The notes under the pieces were generated by a model. That model did not search any database and had not been told where the DNA came from. It saw nothing but the letters and a program-made list of their open reading frames with translations. A stretch of 53,994 nucleotides of DNA from an uncultured Lachnobacterium sp. (GTDB taxonomy: Bacteria; Bacillota; Clostridia; Lachnospirales; Lachnospiraceae). The position numbers were made by a program, and so were the translations under genes. The DNA is taken from contig CALAST010000015.1 in assembly GCA_937889225.1 (NCBI GenBank), positions 1 through 53,994 on the forward strand, given 5' to 3'. Of this stretch, positions 26,332-34,697 are shown one piece after another; positions within the stretch are counted from its first letter, which is position 1, and each line of letters starts with the position of its first letter.

Positions 26332-27080
26332 ACCAACTCCTTCGCACTAGCAGGATGTTCATTGCAGATAATCTCAGATACAACGCCACCTTTCATATGA
26401 ACAATACGATTTGCCATTTTTGCAATTTCCTGATTATGTGTTACCATTACAAGTGTTCTGCCTGATTTTATAACATCTTCTAAAACTTTCAGTACTTCAA
26501 TACTTGTTTCATAATCTAACGCTGCTGTCGGTTCGTCTGCAAGAATGACACGAGGCCTCTTAATTAAAGCTCTTGCAATCGATACACGCTGCTGCTGTCC
26601 TCCGGAAAGTTGTGCCGGATAATTTTTTCTTTTTTCCCATAATCCGACACTTTCCAATGCTTCTTTTGCGGTCATGGAACTATGATTTAATTCTGCAATA
26701 AAATTCAAATTTTCTTCTGCTGTCAAAGTTGGCATCAAATTATAAGCCTGAAAAATAAAGCCAATCCAATTTCTTCTATATGCGGTTAATTCAGACTCTT
26801 TTGCATCTGCATACTCTTCACCATCAAAGATAATAGAGCCTGTGGTTGGTTTATCCATACCGCCAATAATATTTAATAATGTAGATTTTCCTCCACCGGA
26901 TTCGCCTAAAATAACTAAAAATTCGCCTTCTTTGATGTCTAAATCTACACCTTTTAACACACGTGTTTCGGTTTCACCTTTTCCGAAATTCTTTGTAATG
27001 TTTCGCAGAGAAATAATGGCTTTATTATCAGCATTGGTAACTTCACTTACTATTGGGGTATTATTCGCTTTCTTTTTCAT
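26325..27080 (-). CDS. ABC transporter ATPase (MacB/LolD type)
   Basis: A 251-residue ATPase that powers the coupled FtsX-type permease. Walker A is GESGGGKSTLLN (about 59-70), the signature is LSGGQQQRVSIARAL, Walker B is VILADEPTAALD, and the switch His lies in LVMVTHNQEIA. The FIFQAYNLMPTLTAEENL Q-loop is typical of the MacB/LolD clade. It begins 140 bases after the PfaD-like gene; a weak TTATTA-17-TATAAG pair in that gap may give it its own promoter. The stop overlaps the permease start. Confidence 0.95.
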   Translation of the reverse strand: MKKKANNTPIVSEVTNADNKAIISLRNITKNFGKGETETRVLKGVDLDIKEGEFLVILGESGGGKSTLLNIIGGMDKPTTGSIIFDGEEYADAKESELTAYRRNWIGFIFQAYNLMPTLTAEENLNFIAELNHSSMTAKEALESVGLWEKRKNYPAQLSGGQQQRVSIARALIKRPRVILADEPTAALDYETSIEVLKVLEDVIKSGRTLVMVTHNQEIAKMANRIVHMKGGVVSEIICNEHPASAKELVW

Positions 27081-27180
27081 GCATGCTTCCTCTTTTCCTT
27101 ATAATTAATCCTCTAAATTTTAATAAACAAGTGCTTTCCTTTTTTCCCCTATAAGTAAAATTTCCAACTTTTATTTAACC

Positions 27181-27209
27181 GAATGCGGATTGCGAATATC
27201 CGCTTGACT
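27181..27209 (-). repeat. Dispersed repeat family 1, copy C
   Basis: On the minus strand it reads GTCAAGCGGATATTCGCAAT then CCGCATTC. It is nearly identical to copy B but inverted in the window. It lies between the PfaD-like gene and the ABC ATPase gene. Confidence 0.65.
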
Positions 27210-27220
27210 TTTCCAATTTT

Positions 27221-28750
27221 TTATTTCTCCCCTAATACATCTTCCTGCATATCCTCTGTACTTACACCCATCTGCTTGCACAAATTTTTCATATACTGAT
27301 ATGCGGCACTATGCATCATAAGTTCTGCTACTTCTGCTACATATCTGTTTTGCCATTTTTCAAATGGTGTATTTTTTACCCAAAGGTTAAATGCACCCAT
27401 TGCCTGACCGCACCAAATCTGCATATCTGTTTTATGTGCTTCATCGCCTTGTACTGCCCATCTGGAAGAATTTCCAAGATACCACCTGAATACAAGTGCC
27501 ATTTTCAGTTTTGAATTACTTTCTGCTTTTTCAATCTGTTTCGGATTTACTTTTGCAAAATATGTTTTTGTGCTTTCCCAAACACTATCAAACGATTGCT
27601 TCAAGATACGCTTTTCAATTCGTTCACGCTCTTTTTGCGGAATTTCTTCAAAAGAAGCATATTTTACATAATATTCATACAATTTCTGTGCATTCTGCGG
27701 ATACATGGTTTTCTTTTTGATAACTTCTACTTTTGTACCCATTTCAAACATATCGGCACATGGAGCCATTGTTACATCTGCCATTGCAGTTTCTTCCAAG
27801 CATTGTTTTACATAATCGGAAGTTCCTGCTTCCACACAACTTTGGTTGACAGAACCTGTTACAACATAAGATGCACCCATTTCAAATGCACCAAGACAGG
27901 AAAGTCCTGTTCCGATTCCACCACCCGCACCGATACGAACCGGTTTTTGGTAGTGATACTGTTCCTGTAACTGATTTGCCAATGCAACAAGTGCCGGAAG
28001 CATACTTACAAGTGGTCTTCCGTCTGTATGACCACCGGAATCCGCTTCTACGGTAATGTCATCTGCCATTGGAATTTTTTGTGCAAGGCGAGCTTCTTCT
28101 TCGGTAAGAAGTCCTTCTTTTACCAATCCTGCTACTATCTTTTCTTCCGGAGGCATAACAAATTTTGTCAAAACTTCCTCACGAGACACTTTTGCAATCA
28201 TTTTGTGTGGAATCTGAATGATTCCGTTTTTCTCTGTAATTCCCTTTACACGATAATATACCAATGCTTTGGAAATGGTAATGTAAGCAGATGCTTCCAC
28301 AGCCGGGACATTCTTTTCTACTAACAATTTTGCAAGTTTCATTTCCATATCTGCATTTCTGTTACTAAGCATATTTATCATATATGGTTCTTGATTGGAT
28401 AATGCTTTTTGAATTTTTTCAATTTCTTTACGAAGTGTTTCTATGCTACAACCACCTGCACCATAAGAACCCATAAAACCTTTTTTGCCTAATGCAATAA
28501 CCATGTCTGCGGAAGCAATTCCGTTTGCCATTGCACCGGCATAGTAGGCATATTTTAGATTGTAATCTTTTTTAAATGCATCATTTCCCAATTTTTCGGC
28601 TGTGATATTTGGAATTTGAAACAAAAGCTTTTCTTTTTTTAATTCCTCTGTTGATACCACAACTTTTCCTTTTTGCTTATAGACAAAAAGAACCGGATAT
28701 TTTTTATTTGCAAGTATTTCGCAACTGTTTTTGCGATTCATAATTGCCAT
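27221..28750 (-). CDS. PfaD-like enoyl reductase / 2-nitropropane dioxygenase fold
   Basis: A 509-residue FMN-dependent protein of the PfaD family, the trans-acting enoyl reductase of PUFA-synthase and related iterative systems. It is identified by GKKGFMGSYGAGGCSIE near 90, ADSGGHTDGRPLVSMLPAL (about 235), RIGAGGGIGTGLSCLGAFEMGA with YVVTGSVNQ, and ADVTMAPCADMFEMGTKVEV followed by LYEYYVKYASFEEIP. The C-terminal FRWYLGNSSRWA block is also PfaD-like. It would reduce carrier-bound enoyl intermediates, or leave some unreduced, and so set the unsaturation pattern. AGGAGG lies 6 bases before the ATG. It is the last synthase gene of the operon. Confidence 0.93.
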   Translation of the reverse strand: MAIMNRKNSCEILANKKYPVLFVYKQKGKVVVSTEELKKEKLLFQIPNITAEKLGNDAFKKDYNLKYAYYAGAMANGIASADMVIALGKKGFMGSYGAGGCSIETLRKEIEKIQKALSNQEPYMINMLSNRNADMEMKLAKLLVEKNVPAVEASAYITISKALVYYRVKGITEKNGIIQIPHKMIAKVSREEVLTKFVMPPEEKIVAGLVKEGLLTEEEARLAQKIPMADDITVEADSGGHTDGRPLVSMLPALVALANQLQEQYHYQKPVRIGAGGGIGTGLSCLGAFEMGASYVVTGSVNQSCVEAGTSDYVKQCLEETAMADVTMAPCADMFEMGTKVEVIKKKTMYPQNAQKLYEYYVKYASFEEIPQKERERIEKRILKQSFDSVWESTKTYFAKVNPKQIEKAESNSKLKMALVFRWYLGNSSRWAVQGDEAHKTDMQIWCGQAMGAFNLWVKNTPFEKWQNRYVAEVAELMMHSAAYQYMKNLCKQMGVSTEDMQEDVLGEK

Positions 28751-28768
28751 AATGTTCCTCCTAATATA

Positions 28769-28789
28769 TATTCACAATCTGCTTTCGCT
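28769..28789 (+). repeat. Dispersed repeat family 1, copy D (partial)
   Basis: TATTCACAATCTGC followed by TTTCGCT. It retains the right half of the consensus and the TTCGCT end seen in copy A. It sits between two genes of the lipid-synthase operon. Confidence 0.45.
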
Positions 28790-28798
28790 CTTTCTGTA

Positions 28799-28834
28799 TA
28801 ACAGAATAACTACTATAAAATAGTTATTCTGTTA
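28799..28834 (-). other. Intra-operon hairpin before the PfaD-like gene
   Basis: TAACAGAATAACTA is perfectly inverted as TAGTTATTCTGTTA around an 8-base loop. No T-run follows, so it should not stop transcription fully. Its place, in the widest spacer between the synthase genes, suits an RNA-processing or transcript-stability role. Confidence 0.55.
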
Positions 28835-28847
28835 CATCAACTTGAAT

Positions 28848-31800
28848 TTACTCTGAATCATCGAAAATTCTAAACGCGAAATGTTCTATTTGAATAACCT
28901 GTATTTCATTATTAAAAATACCTGCATCCATAACAAAATGAATGCCATCTTCTCGTTCTTCCGCTTCTTTCACATGTATTTCATAGCGAAGTAAACTGTT
29001 TTCTTTTCGAACCTGACCACGGAATTTTGATTTTACAGAAGTATTTAACATCATTACCACATTCGTGTTGTGATAACGCCCCAACATACCTGCATGTGCC
29101 ATAAGGAAAATTGCTATCTGAATAGCACCATCAATCATAATAATGCCAGGGAATACAGGGTCATTTTTAAAATGTGCTTTAAATGGCCACATATCCGGTG
29201 TAATATCTTTTTCACCGCAAATCATTCCACGACCATATTTTCCACCGTTATAATCAATGTTTGTAATACGTTCAATCATTTTCATATCAAATGGAATATA
29301 ATACTTTTCTTTGAAATAAATAGGAATTTCCTTTCCAAAACATGCTTCATAATTTCCTTCAAAGAAAGAAAGAACCTGTTCTTGTGTATAAGAAGTTTTC
29401 TTAGCATTTGTAAAATGTAACAATTCTTTCGGTTCTACTTTTTTCAATTGTTTTTTCTGTGCAACAATTCCTTTTTTCGATGCAAGTTCTGCCTTTGTAA
29501 AAAATCCACCGGATGCTTCACTTATAGAAATCAGTTCATCGCCATTATAGGTTTCATAGGTATAAAACATTATGGTTGTAGAACCATTCTGTACAAATTT
29601 GTGAACCTTAAATACGGTTCGCATAACATCTCCAACACGTAACGGACGACTACTATAACAGGTTTGTACAGAATCCAATGCTCTGTAAGAGAGTGTACCA
29701 TTTGACATCACATCAAGTCCCATATATCCCAAAAGGAAAATTCCAATATGAGAAGCTTCTGCAGCAATAAGATAAGAAATTTCCTTATCTCCTCTACGGA
29801 ATACACAATCTTCATCAACGTCATATTCTGCAACAATCTCTGATGGACGAAGTTTTCCAAACTCTGCATCAATGGATATAATACGAGAAACAAACAAAAA
29901 TGGCGGTAATGGCATTCTTGCACGAATCGGATACTTATCCACTTCTTTATATTGTTCTCCTAATACGGATGCCATGGAATTTTCCGTCATTTCGATAACT
30001 TGTGCTCTATCCCAGAGATAATTCTTGTTTGAAATCGATGTTGTACTTGCAACGGTTGCTTTATTTGCGACTGCTGACTTATTTGTAACTGCTGCTTTAT
30101 TTGCGATTTCATTTTTATTGGATACTGATGTTCCACTTGAAATCGCTGTTTTTGCTGAATCAGAAGTTGAAATTGGTTCTGTATTTTCAGCTACACCTGC
30201 AACTATATTTTTTGACACATTTCCAAAGGAAGCAAGTGCCTGTGCAAATAATTGATTTTCTGCCTGTACATACATTTCATAGGCTTTTTGGTTGATACTC
30301 ATCTGATTTTTCAAATACTCATTCAATTGCTCTTGAATATTTTCTTCTAATGAAATAGGGGCTTGGTATACTTTTTGCATAGTTGCCTTTTTTTGTAATC
30401 CAGTATTTGATGTTGATTCTAACTTGTTACGTTTTGTATCATTGTTGTTTGCAAGACTATTACTTATATTTTGATTACTTGCAACTGTTTGTATCTGTGC
30501 GTTTGCTTGTATATTTTTATCAACACCTATTTGCATCTGTACAGCATTTGTTGCCGATGTTTTATTGTTTTGTGACTCTACTTTTTCTGTCTGTACTTCA
30601 CATTCTGTCTGCACATTACTGTTTTCATCCGTTGGTACTTTCTTGCTTGCAAGTTGGATATCCTCTTTTAACTTTGCAATTTCTACATCTTCAAACAATG
30701 TATCTTTTACAAATTTAATTCGAGAGTACATTTTCTCAAAATCAAATGCTACATTTCCTGCAAGCATAGCAGCACATAAGTTTACTAAATAATCTGCGGT
30801 ATCTCTATCTTCATAAACGGAAACTACCTGTGCATCCGGTTTCCCCTCAAGTGTTACTTTCGCCCAATTTCCACACAACTGTGTTGTACTTATATCAATA
30901 AATACACGAGCACCTTCTTTATAAAGTGTCTCTACTGTCTGTGTATAGTCAACGGGTTTTGTAATAATTGCTGCAAAGTTTTCTGCAAACATTTCGCATG
31001 TTTCGTCCATATACTTTTTGAAATGAGAACTCATGATTTTATAGTCTCGGTGCTCTAAATTTAAATGCAACTCATGAGCAATCAATTCTTTTCGTATATT
31101 TTCGTATTCACTTTCTACAACAGGTGTATGAACATAGGTTGGTTCATCTAATGCTTTTGCGATACAACCAATCTGTCGGAACAACTTTTCACAGGATTTT
31201 TTCTCTCCGCAAACAATTACATCTTTTGGTGAGCCTTCAATAATAATAAAGACATCATCATAATCTTTGATTGCTTTTTTTACTTTTTCCGCACTAAATT
31301 TAAGGTAGTATTTTGCTAAATTTATTTTATGGTTAAAATAGCGTTTTTCCTGTAAATCAGTTTCTTCTAAAATTCTACGCATAATTGATTCGACCGGACG
31401 CAGTGCATCGTGTAACGCTTTGGTTTCTGCATTGGACTGATTTTTTAATTCTAAATTGAAGTAATGAAAAACAATTTCTCCCATACTTGCACCGGAAAGA
31501 TAATCCGGCTTAATACCAACCGTCTTTAACAAAAACATTACTATATAAGTTGTAATGACTTCTGACAAATAGTTATTTAATAACTTATTTTCACTTGTTC
31601 CTAAACGGTTTTCATCACTATATTTACTGTTTTCATCTACAAAATCATATAATTTGCCTACAAATCGATGGAATGCCTTACTATTAAACATACCACCCGG
31701 AGGATTCATAAATACAACCTTTGGATTTTTTATATTGTGTCGGATATAAAGCGAACCTGTTTTGCTTTTCCAATAAAATCCTTCTTCCAAAAGGCGATTA

Positions 31801-32753
31801 CTCTTTGTAAGTAACTCCTCTATCTGTGTTTTTAAACTGTTTTGGTCTTCTACCAAAAATACGATGATATTTTCCTTACGCTTTACGTTTAATGCTTCCA
31901 CATAGGTTCGCATAGTCCAAAAAAGTCCTTTTTCCTTTGCACTTTTTTGTAAGTTCAAAAGGGTTTCTTTTGCTTCTTCCACAGTATCGAACACCACCGG
32001 AATTAAGTATCGTTTGGATTCGAAAACAGCCTGATTTACAAGTTCTGCTTCTTTTATTTTGAGTTTCATACCATCTATGTTTCTGGTAAGTTCACGTTTT
32101 TCGTCCCAGTCCCACAGATAAATCTCATTTTCTCCAGAACAATCAAATTGCATTGCAAAACGCACTTCAATAATGGCTTTGACAAATTCCATCATAGCGT
32201 CCATAACAGATATTTTGGAAGAACTATCTTCTTCTATGCCTTTTTTCTTTTTGCCTGTAAACACTTGTACAATCGATGCAAATTTCTTTCCAACGCTACT
32301 ATTTTCCAGTTCTGCACTTTTTTCTATTTCTTCTTTTTGAGAAATGCTTTCCCGTTCCATTTCTACCTGTACAAAGTATCTTTCTGCACTTTGCGATAAC
32401 AATACAGCAATACAACCTTCTTTGTTTTGGCTAATTAGTAAAACATTTTTCCATAAGTTTTTATCAAATACGGTTATTGCTTTTTCTAACATATCTGCAA
32501 AATCTGAACAATTTTTTTGTTCTGAAATTCCAAATTCCGCAAGTACTTCCTCCGAAATTGTTTCCTCGGAAATAACCAGCACAGGTTTATCATCTGTATA
32601 TTTTAATGCTGTTTTTATGGCATACTTTAAGGCATCTTTTGGTCTTTTATGCTTTGTCTGTTTTTCTGCAATCATGGATTCAATGAAATCTTCATGGTTG
32701 GTGATATTTCCGACACAAATGCCCATGCCTGTAACCACAAAATGATAACTCAT
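28848..32753 (-). CDS. PUFA-synthase-like protein: AT-like domain plus two FabA-type dehydratase domains
   Basis: A 1301-residue protein. Residues 1-130 resemble the start of a ketosynthase (FVVTGMGICVG) but lack every catalytic residue. Residues 345-640 form a divergent acyltransferase: VVFMNPPGGMF replaces GQGxQ, GASMGE holds Ser423, and YVHTP holds His542. A low-complexity linker rich in Asn/Ser/Thr/Ala spans about 690-910. Two FabA-like hotdog domains follow. The first (about 915-1095) lacks the canonical His motif. The second (about 1150-1300) has His1194 in KAHFKNDPVFPG and Asp1208, spaced as in FabA. It looks like PfaB joined to the dehydratase half of PfaC, without the KS and chain-length-factor half. 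It follows the KR gene by 23 bases. Confidence 0.87.
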   Translation of the reverse strand: MSYHFVVTGMGICVGNITNHEDFIESMIAEKQTKHKRPKDALKYAIKTALKYTDDKPVLVISEETISEEVLAEFGISEQKNCSDFADMLEKAITVFDKNLWKNVLLISQNKEGCIAVLLSQSAERYFVQVEMERESISQKEEIEKSAELENSSVGKKFASIVQVFTGKKKKGIEEDSSSKISVMDAMMEFVKAIIEVRFAMQFDCSGENEIYLWDWDEKRELTRNIDGMKLKIKEAELVNQAVFESKRYLIPVVFDTVEEAKETLLNLQKSAKEKGLFWTMRTYVEALNVKRKENIIVFLVEDQNSLKTQIEELLTKSNRLLEEGFYWKSKTGSLYIRHNIKNPKVVFMNPPGGMFNSKAFHRFVGKLYDFVDENSKYSDENRLGTSENKLLNNYLSEVITTYIVMFLLKTVGIKPDYLSGASMGEIVFHYFNLELKNQSNAETKALHDALRPVESIMRRILEETDLQEKRYFNHKINLAKYYLKFSAEKVKKAIKDYDDVFIIIEGSPKDVIVCGEKKSCEKLFRQIGCIAKALDEPTYVHTPVVESEYENIRKELIAHELHLNLEHRDYKIMSSHFKKYMDETCEMFAENFAAIITKPVDYTQTVETLYKEGARVFIDISTTQLCGNWAKVTLEGKPDAQVVSVYEDRDTADYLVNLCAAMLAGNVAFDFEKMYSRIKFVKDTLFEDVEIAKLKEDIQLASKKVPTDENSNVQTECEVQTEKVESQNNKTSATNAVQMQIGVDKNIQANAQIQTVASNQNISNSLANNNDTKRNKLESTSNTGLQKKATMQKVYQAPISLEENIQEQLNEYLKNQMSINQKAYEMYVQAENQLFAQALASFGNVSKNIVAGVAENTEPISTSDSAKTAISSGTSVSNKNEIANKAAVTNKSAVANKATVASTTSISNKNYLWDRAQVIEMTENSMASVLGEQYKEVDKYPIRARMPLPPFLFVSRIISIDAEFGKLRPSEIVAEYDVDEDCVFRRGDKEISYLIAAEASHIGIFLLGYMGLDVMSNGTLSYRALDSVQTCYSSRPLRVGDVMRTVFKVHKFVQNGSTTIMFYTYETYNGDELISISEASGGFFTKAELASKKGIVAQKKQLKKVEPKELLHFTNAKKTSYTQEQVLSFFEGNYEACFGKEIPIYFKEKYYIPFDMKMIERITNIDYNGGKYGRGMICGEKDITPDMWPFKAHFKNDPVFPGIIMIDGAIQIAIFLMAHAGMLGRYHNTNVVMMLNTSVKSKFRGQVRKENSLLRYEIHVKEAEEREDGIHFVMDAGIFNNEIQVIQIEHFAFRIFDDSE

Positions 32754-32776
32754 TTAAAATAGCCTCTCTTTCTCAT

Positions 32777-34681
32777 TTAGTCCGCCGGTGTTCCCGAATT
32801 ATTAATTAAAATCTGTGCTGATGGAAGACCCATTAAGAACTCATTTGCAAAATAATTTGCACCAACTTCAAGTGGAATAAGTACATATCCTCGTTCCGTC
32901 AATGTCTTACGATAGATATAATCCATCATACCACCGTCCCATGCTCCCCAATTAATTGCAAGAGAACGACAATTTGGATATTTTACTCTTAAATATGCTG
33001 CATACTTATCCAAATATTCATTTCCTGCGGAATAATCCATCTGACCATCATTTCCAAAATATCCAGCAACAGAACTAAACATGGCAAGGACTTTTAATTC
33101 TTCTTTCTTTACAAAATCCATAATATTATTCAGTCCCTTGTACTTGGTATCAAACACACGCTTAAACGAAGTCATGTCTTTATTCCAAATCTTAGAATCT
33201 GCAACAATACCCGCACCATGCACAACACCTTTAATCTGTCCAACTTCTTTTTGGATTTTTGCCATAACTTCTTTCATATGCTCTCTGTCGCTTACATCAC
33301 AAGAATAATAATAGACAGGATTACCAGTTTCTTTGATTGCTTCAAATGTTACCAACATCTCTCTCTGTGCAAGAATTGCTCTTGCTTTTTTCTCTATCTC
33401 TGAAAAAGGACCTTTATATCCTTGTGCCTTAAAACGTTTTGCCACAAATGTTTTCATATCCTTTAATTCCGTAATTTTTGCGGTTTCTTCATCATCGGCA
33501 TTTTCTTCTACGATACTTGCACGACCTAAAAGAACAAATTTGCACTTTATTCTCTTTGCTATCTCTAAAATACAAGAAGCAGTAACCCCACGAGAACCTC
33601 CTGAAACTAAAACAACATCATCTTCCGTAAGAGAACAACAATTTTCCGTTACAACGGATTTTGTAAGAACGGTTGTCAGACGATAACGATTTCCATCTGT
33701 AAAACGTCCGATTTCCGCAACTTTGTCATGATAACAAAGTTCTTCTTCCAAATATTTTATTTTTGCATCCGTATCAAGTTCCGGTGCAAAATCAATTTCT
33801 TTTACAAATGCTTTTCCCGCTAACTCAATTGCCAATACCTTACCAATACCATTAAACGTTCCATATTGATAATAGTCTGATGTTCCATTCATACCAAGCT
33901 TTCCATCTAAAAAAGTATGAAATAAGAACACCGGTCGTACTGTACTCTTTAATTCACGATGATAAATGGTTATATGCTTCAATAAATATACACTCGTAAG
34001 AATATAAGCATAATAATTATCCTGTTCTTCTTCGCTGTAATATTTATTTCCTACCGTAATCATACCGGTAATTTCATCTTCTTTTGCAATCTCTGCAATC
34101 AGTTCTTTTGCATCCTCTTCTTCCAAAAATGTATCAATCTTTTTCACTTTCAAGCCATTCTTCTTTAGATATGCCTTTAAAGCTGTTACATAGGCATCTT
34201 CCTCGCCAAGCACTAAAATAATACCTGATTTTGGCAATGCATTTGCAACACGAGGTGTTTCTTCACAAATCATGGTTTGCACTTCCCAACGCTTAATGGT
34301 TTTCGGGTCATTCATATCAATGGAATCAATAATTTCATTTGCCCATGGATTTGTGTTTTCTTTTGCTATTTTTTTCTGATAAGTATGTTGTCTATCTCTA
34401 TCAGTTTGTACACTTTTTTGCTCAGAATTTGCTTTTTGTACATTTTTTCCATCTTTCGTTTCCGCAAAATGTGCTAATAACATATTTTGTCTAAGCATCA
34501 ACTGTTCGAATGCTTCTAAACCTGATTTTTGAAATTCACCTGCCATCTGATTTAACTGTGTAGAAATTGTTCCACCCTGCATGGTAAATTCTTCCAACAT
34601 TTTAATTTTTTGATTTTGGGATTCCCAATAGGTTTCTAAGGCATCCGCCTGTTTTCGGTGTACATAAGTATTATGTTCCAT
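32777..34681 (-). CDS. Stand-alone polyketide-type ketoreductase
   Basis: A 634-residue PKS-type KR. An N-terminal coiled segment (1-110, Gln/Lys/Glu-rich, perhaps a docking region) precedes a structural KR subdomain (about 150-345) and a catalytic short-chain dehydrogenase subdomain (about 352-620). NADPH binding is at VVLVSGGSRGVTA (Gly361-Gly365), and the catalytic set is Ser537, Tyr550 and Asn554 in FSSVAGYFGN then DYSAGNEYLD. In PUFA synthases this domain is the C terminus of PfaA; here it is a separate protein placed 16 bases after the PfaA-like gene, in the matching order. It reduces beta-ketoacyl intermediates on the carrier domains. Confidence 0.9.
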   Translation of the reverse strand: MEHNTYVHRKQADALETYWESQNQKIKMLEEFTMQGGTISTQLNQMAGEFQKSGLEAFEQLMLRQNMLLAHFAETKDGKNVQKANSEQKSVQTDRDRQHTYQKKIAKENTNPWANEIIDSIDMNDPKTIKRWEVQTMICEETPRVANALPKSGIILVLGEEDAYVTALKAYLKKNGLKVKKIDTFLEEEDAKELIAEIAKEDEITGMITVGNKYYSEEEQDNYYAYILTSVYLLKHITIYHRELKSTVRPVFLFHTFLDGKLGMNGTSDYYQYGTFNGIGKVLAIELAGKAFVKEIDFAPELDTDAKIKYLEEELCYHDKVAEIGRFTDGNRYRLTTVLTKSVVTENCCSLTEDDVVLVSGGSRGVTASCILEIAKRIKCKFVLLGRASIVEENADDEETAKITELKDMKTFVAKRFKAQGYKGPFSEIEKKARAILAQREMLVTFEAIKETGNPVYYYSCDVSDREHMKEVMAKIQKEVGQIKGVVHGAGIVADSKIWNKDMTSFKRVFDTKYKGLNNIMDFVKKEELKVLAMFSSVAGYFGNDGQMDYSAGNEYLDKYAAYLRVKYPNCRSLAINWGAWDGGMMDYIYRKTLTERGYVLIPLEVGANYFANEFLMGLPSAQILINNSGTPAD

Positions 34682-34697
34682 CCAATTACTCCTTCCG

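Noticed and set aside
28848..29300. Chain-length-factor domain in the AT/DH protein
   Set aside because: I looked for KS or CLF motifs before and between the domains and found only a short KS-like N terminus, so no CLF is annotated.
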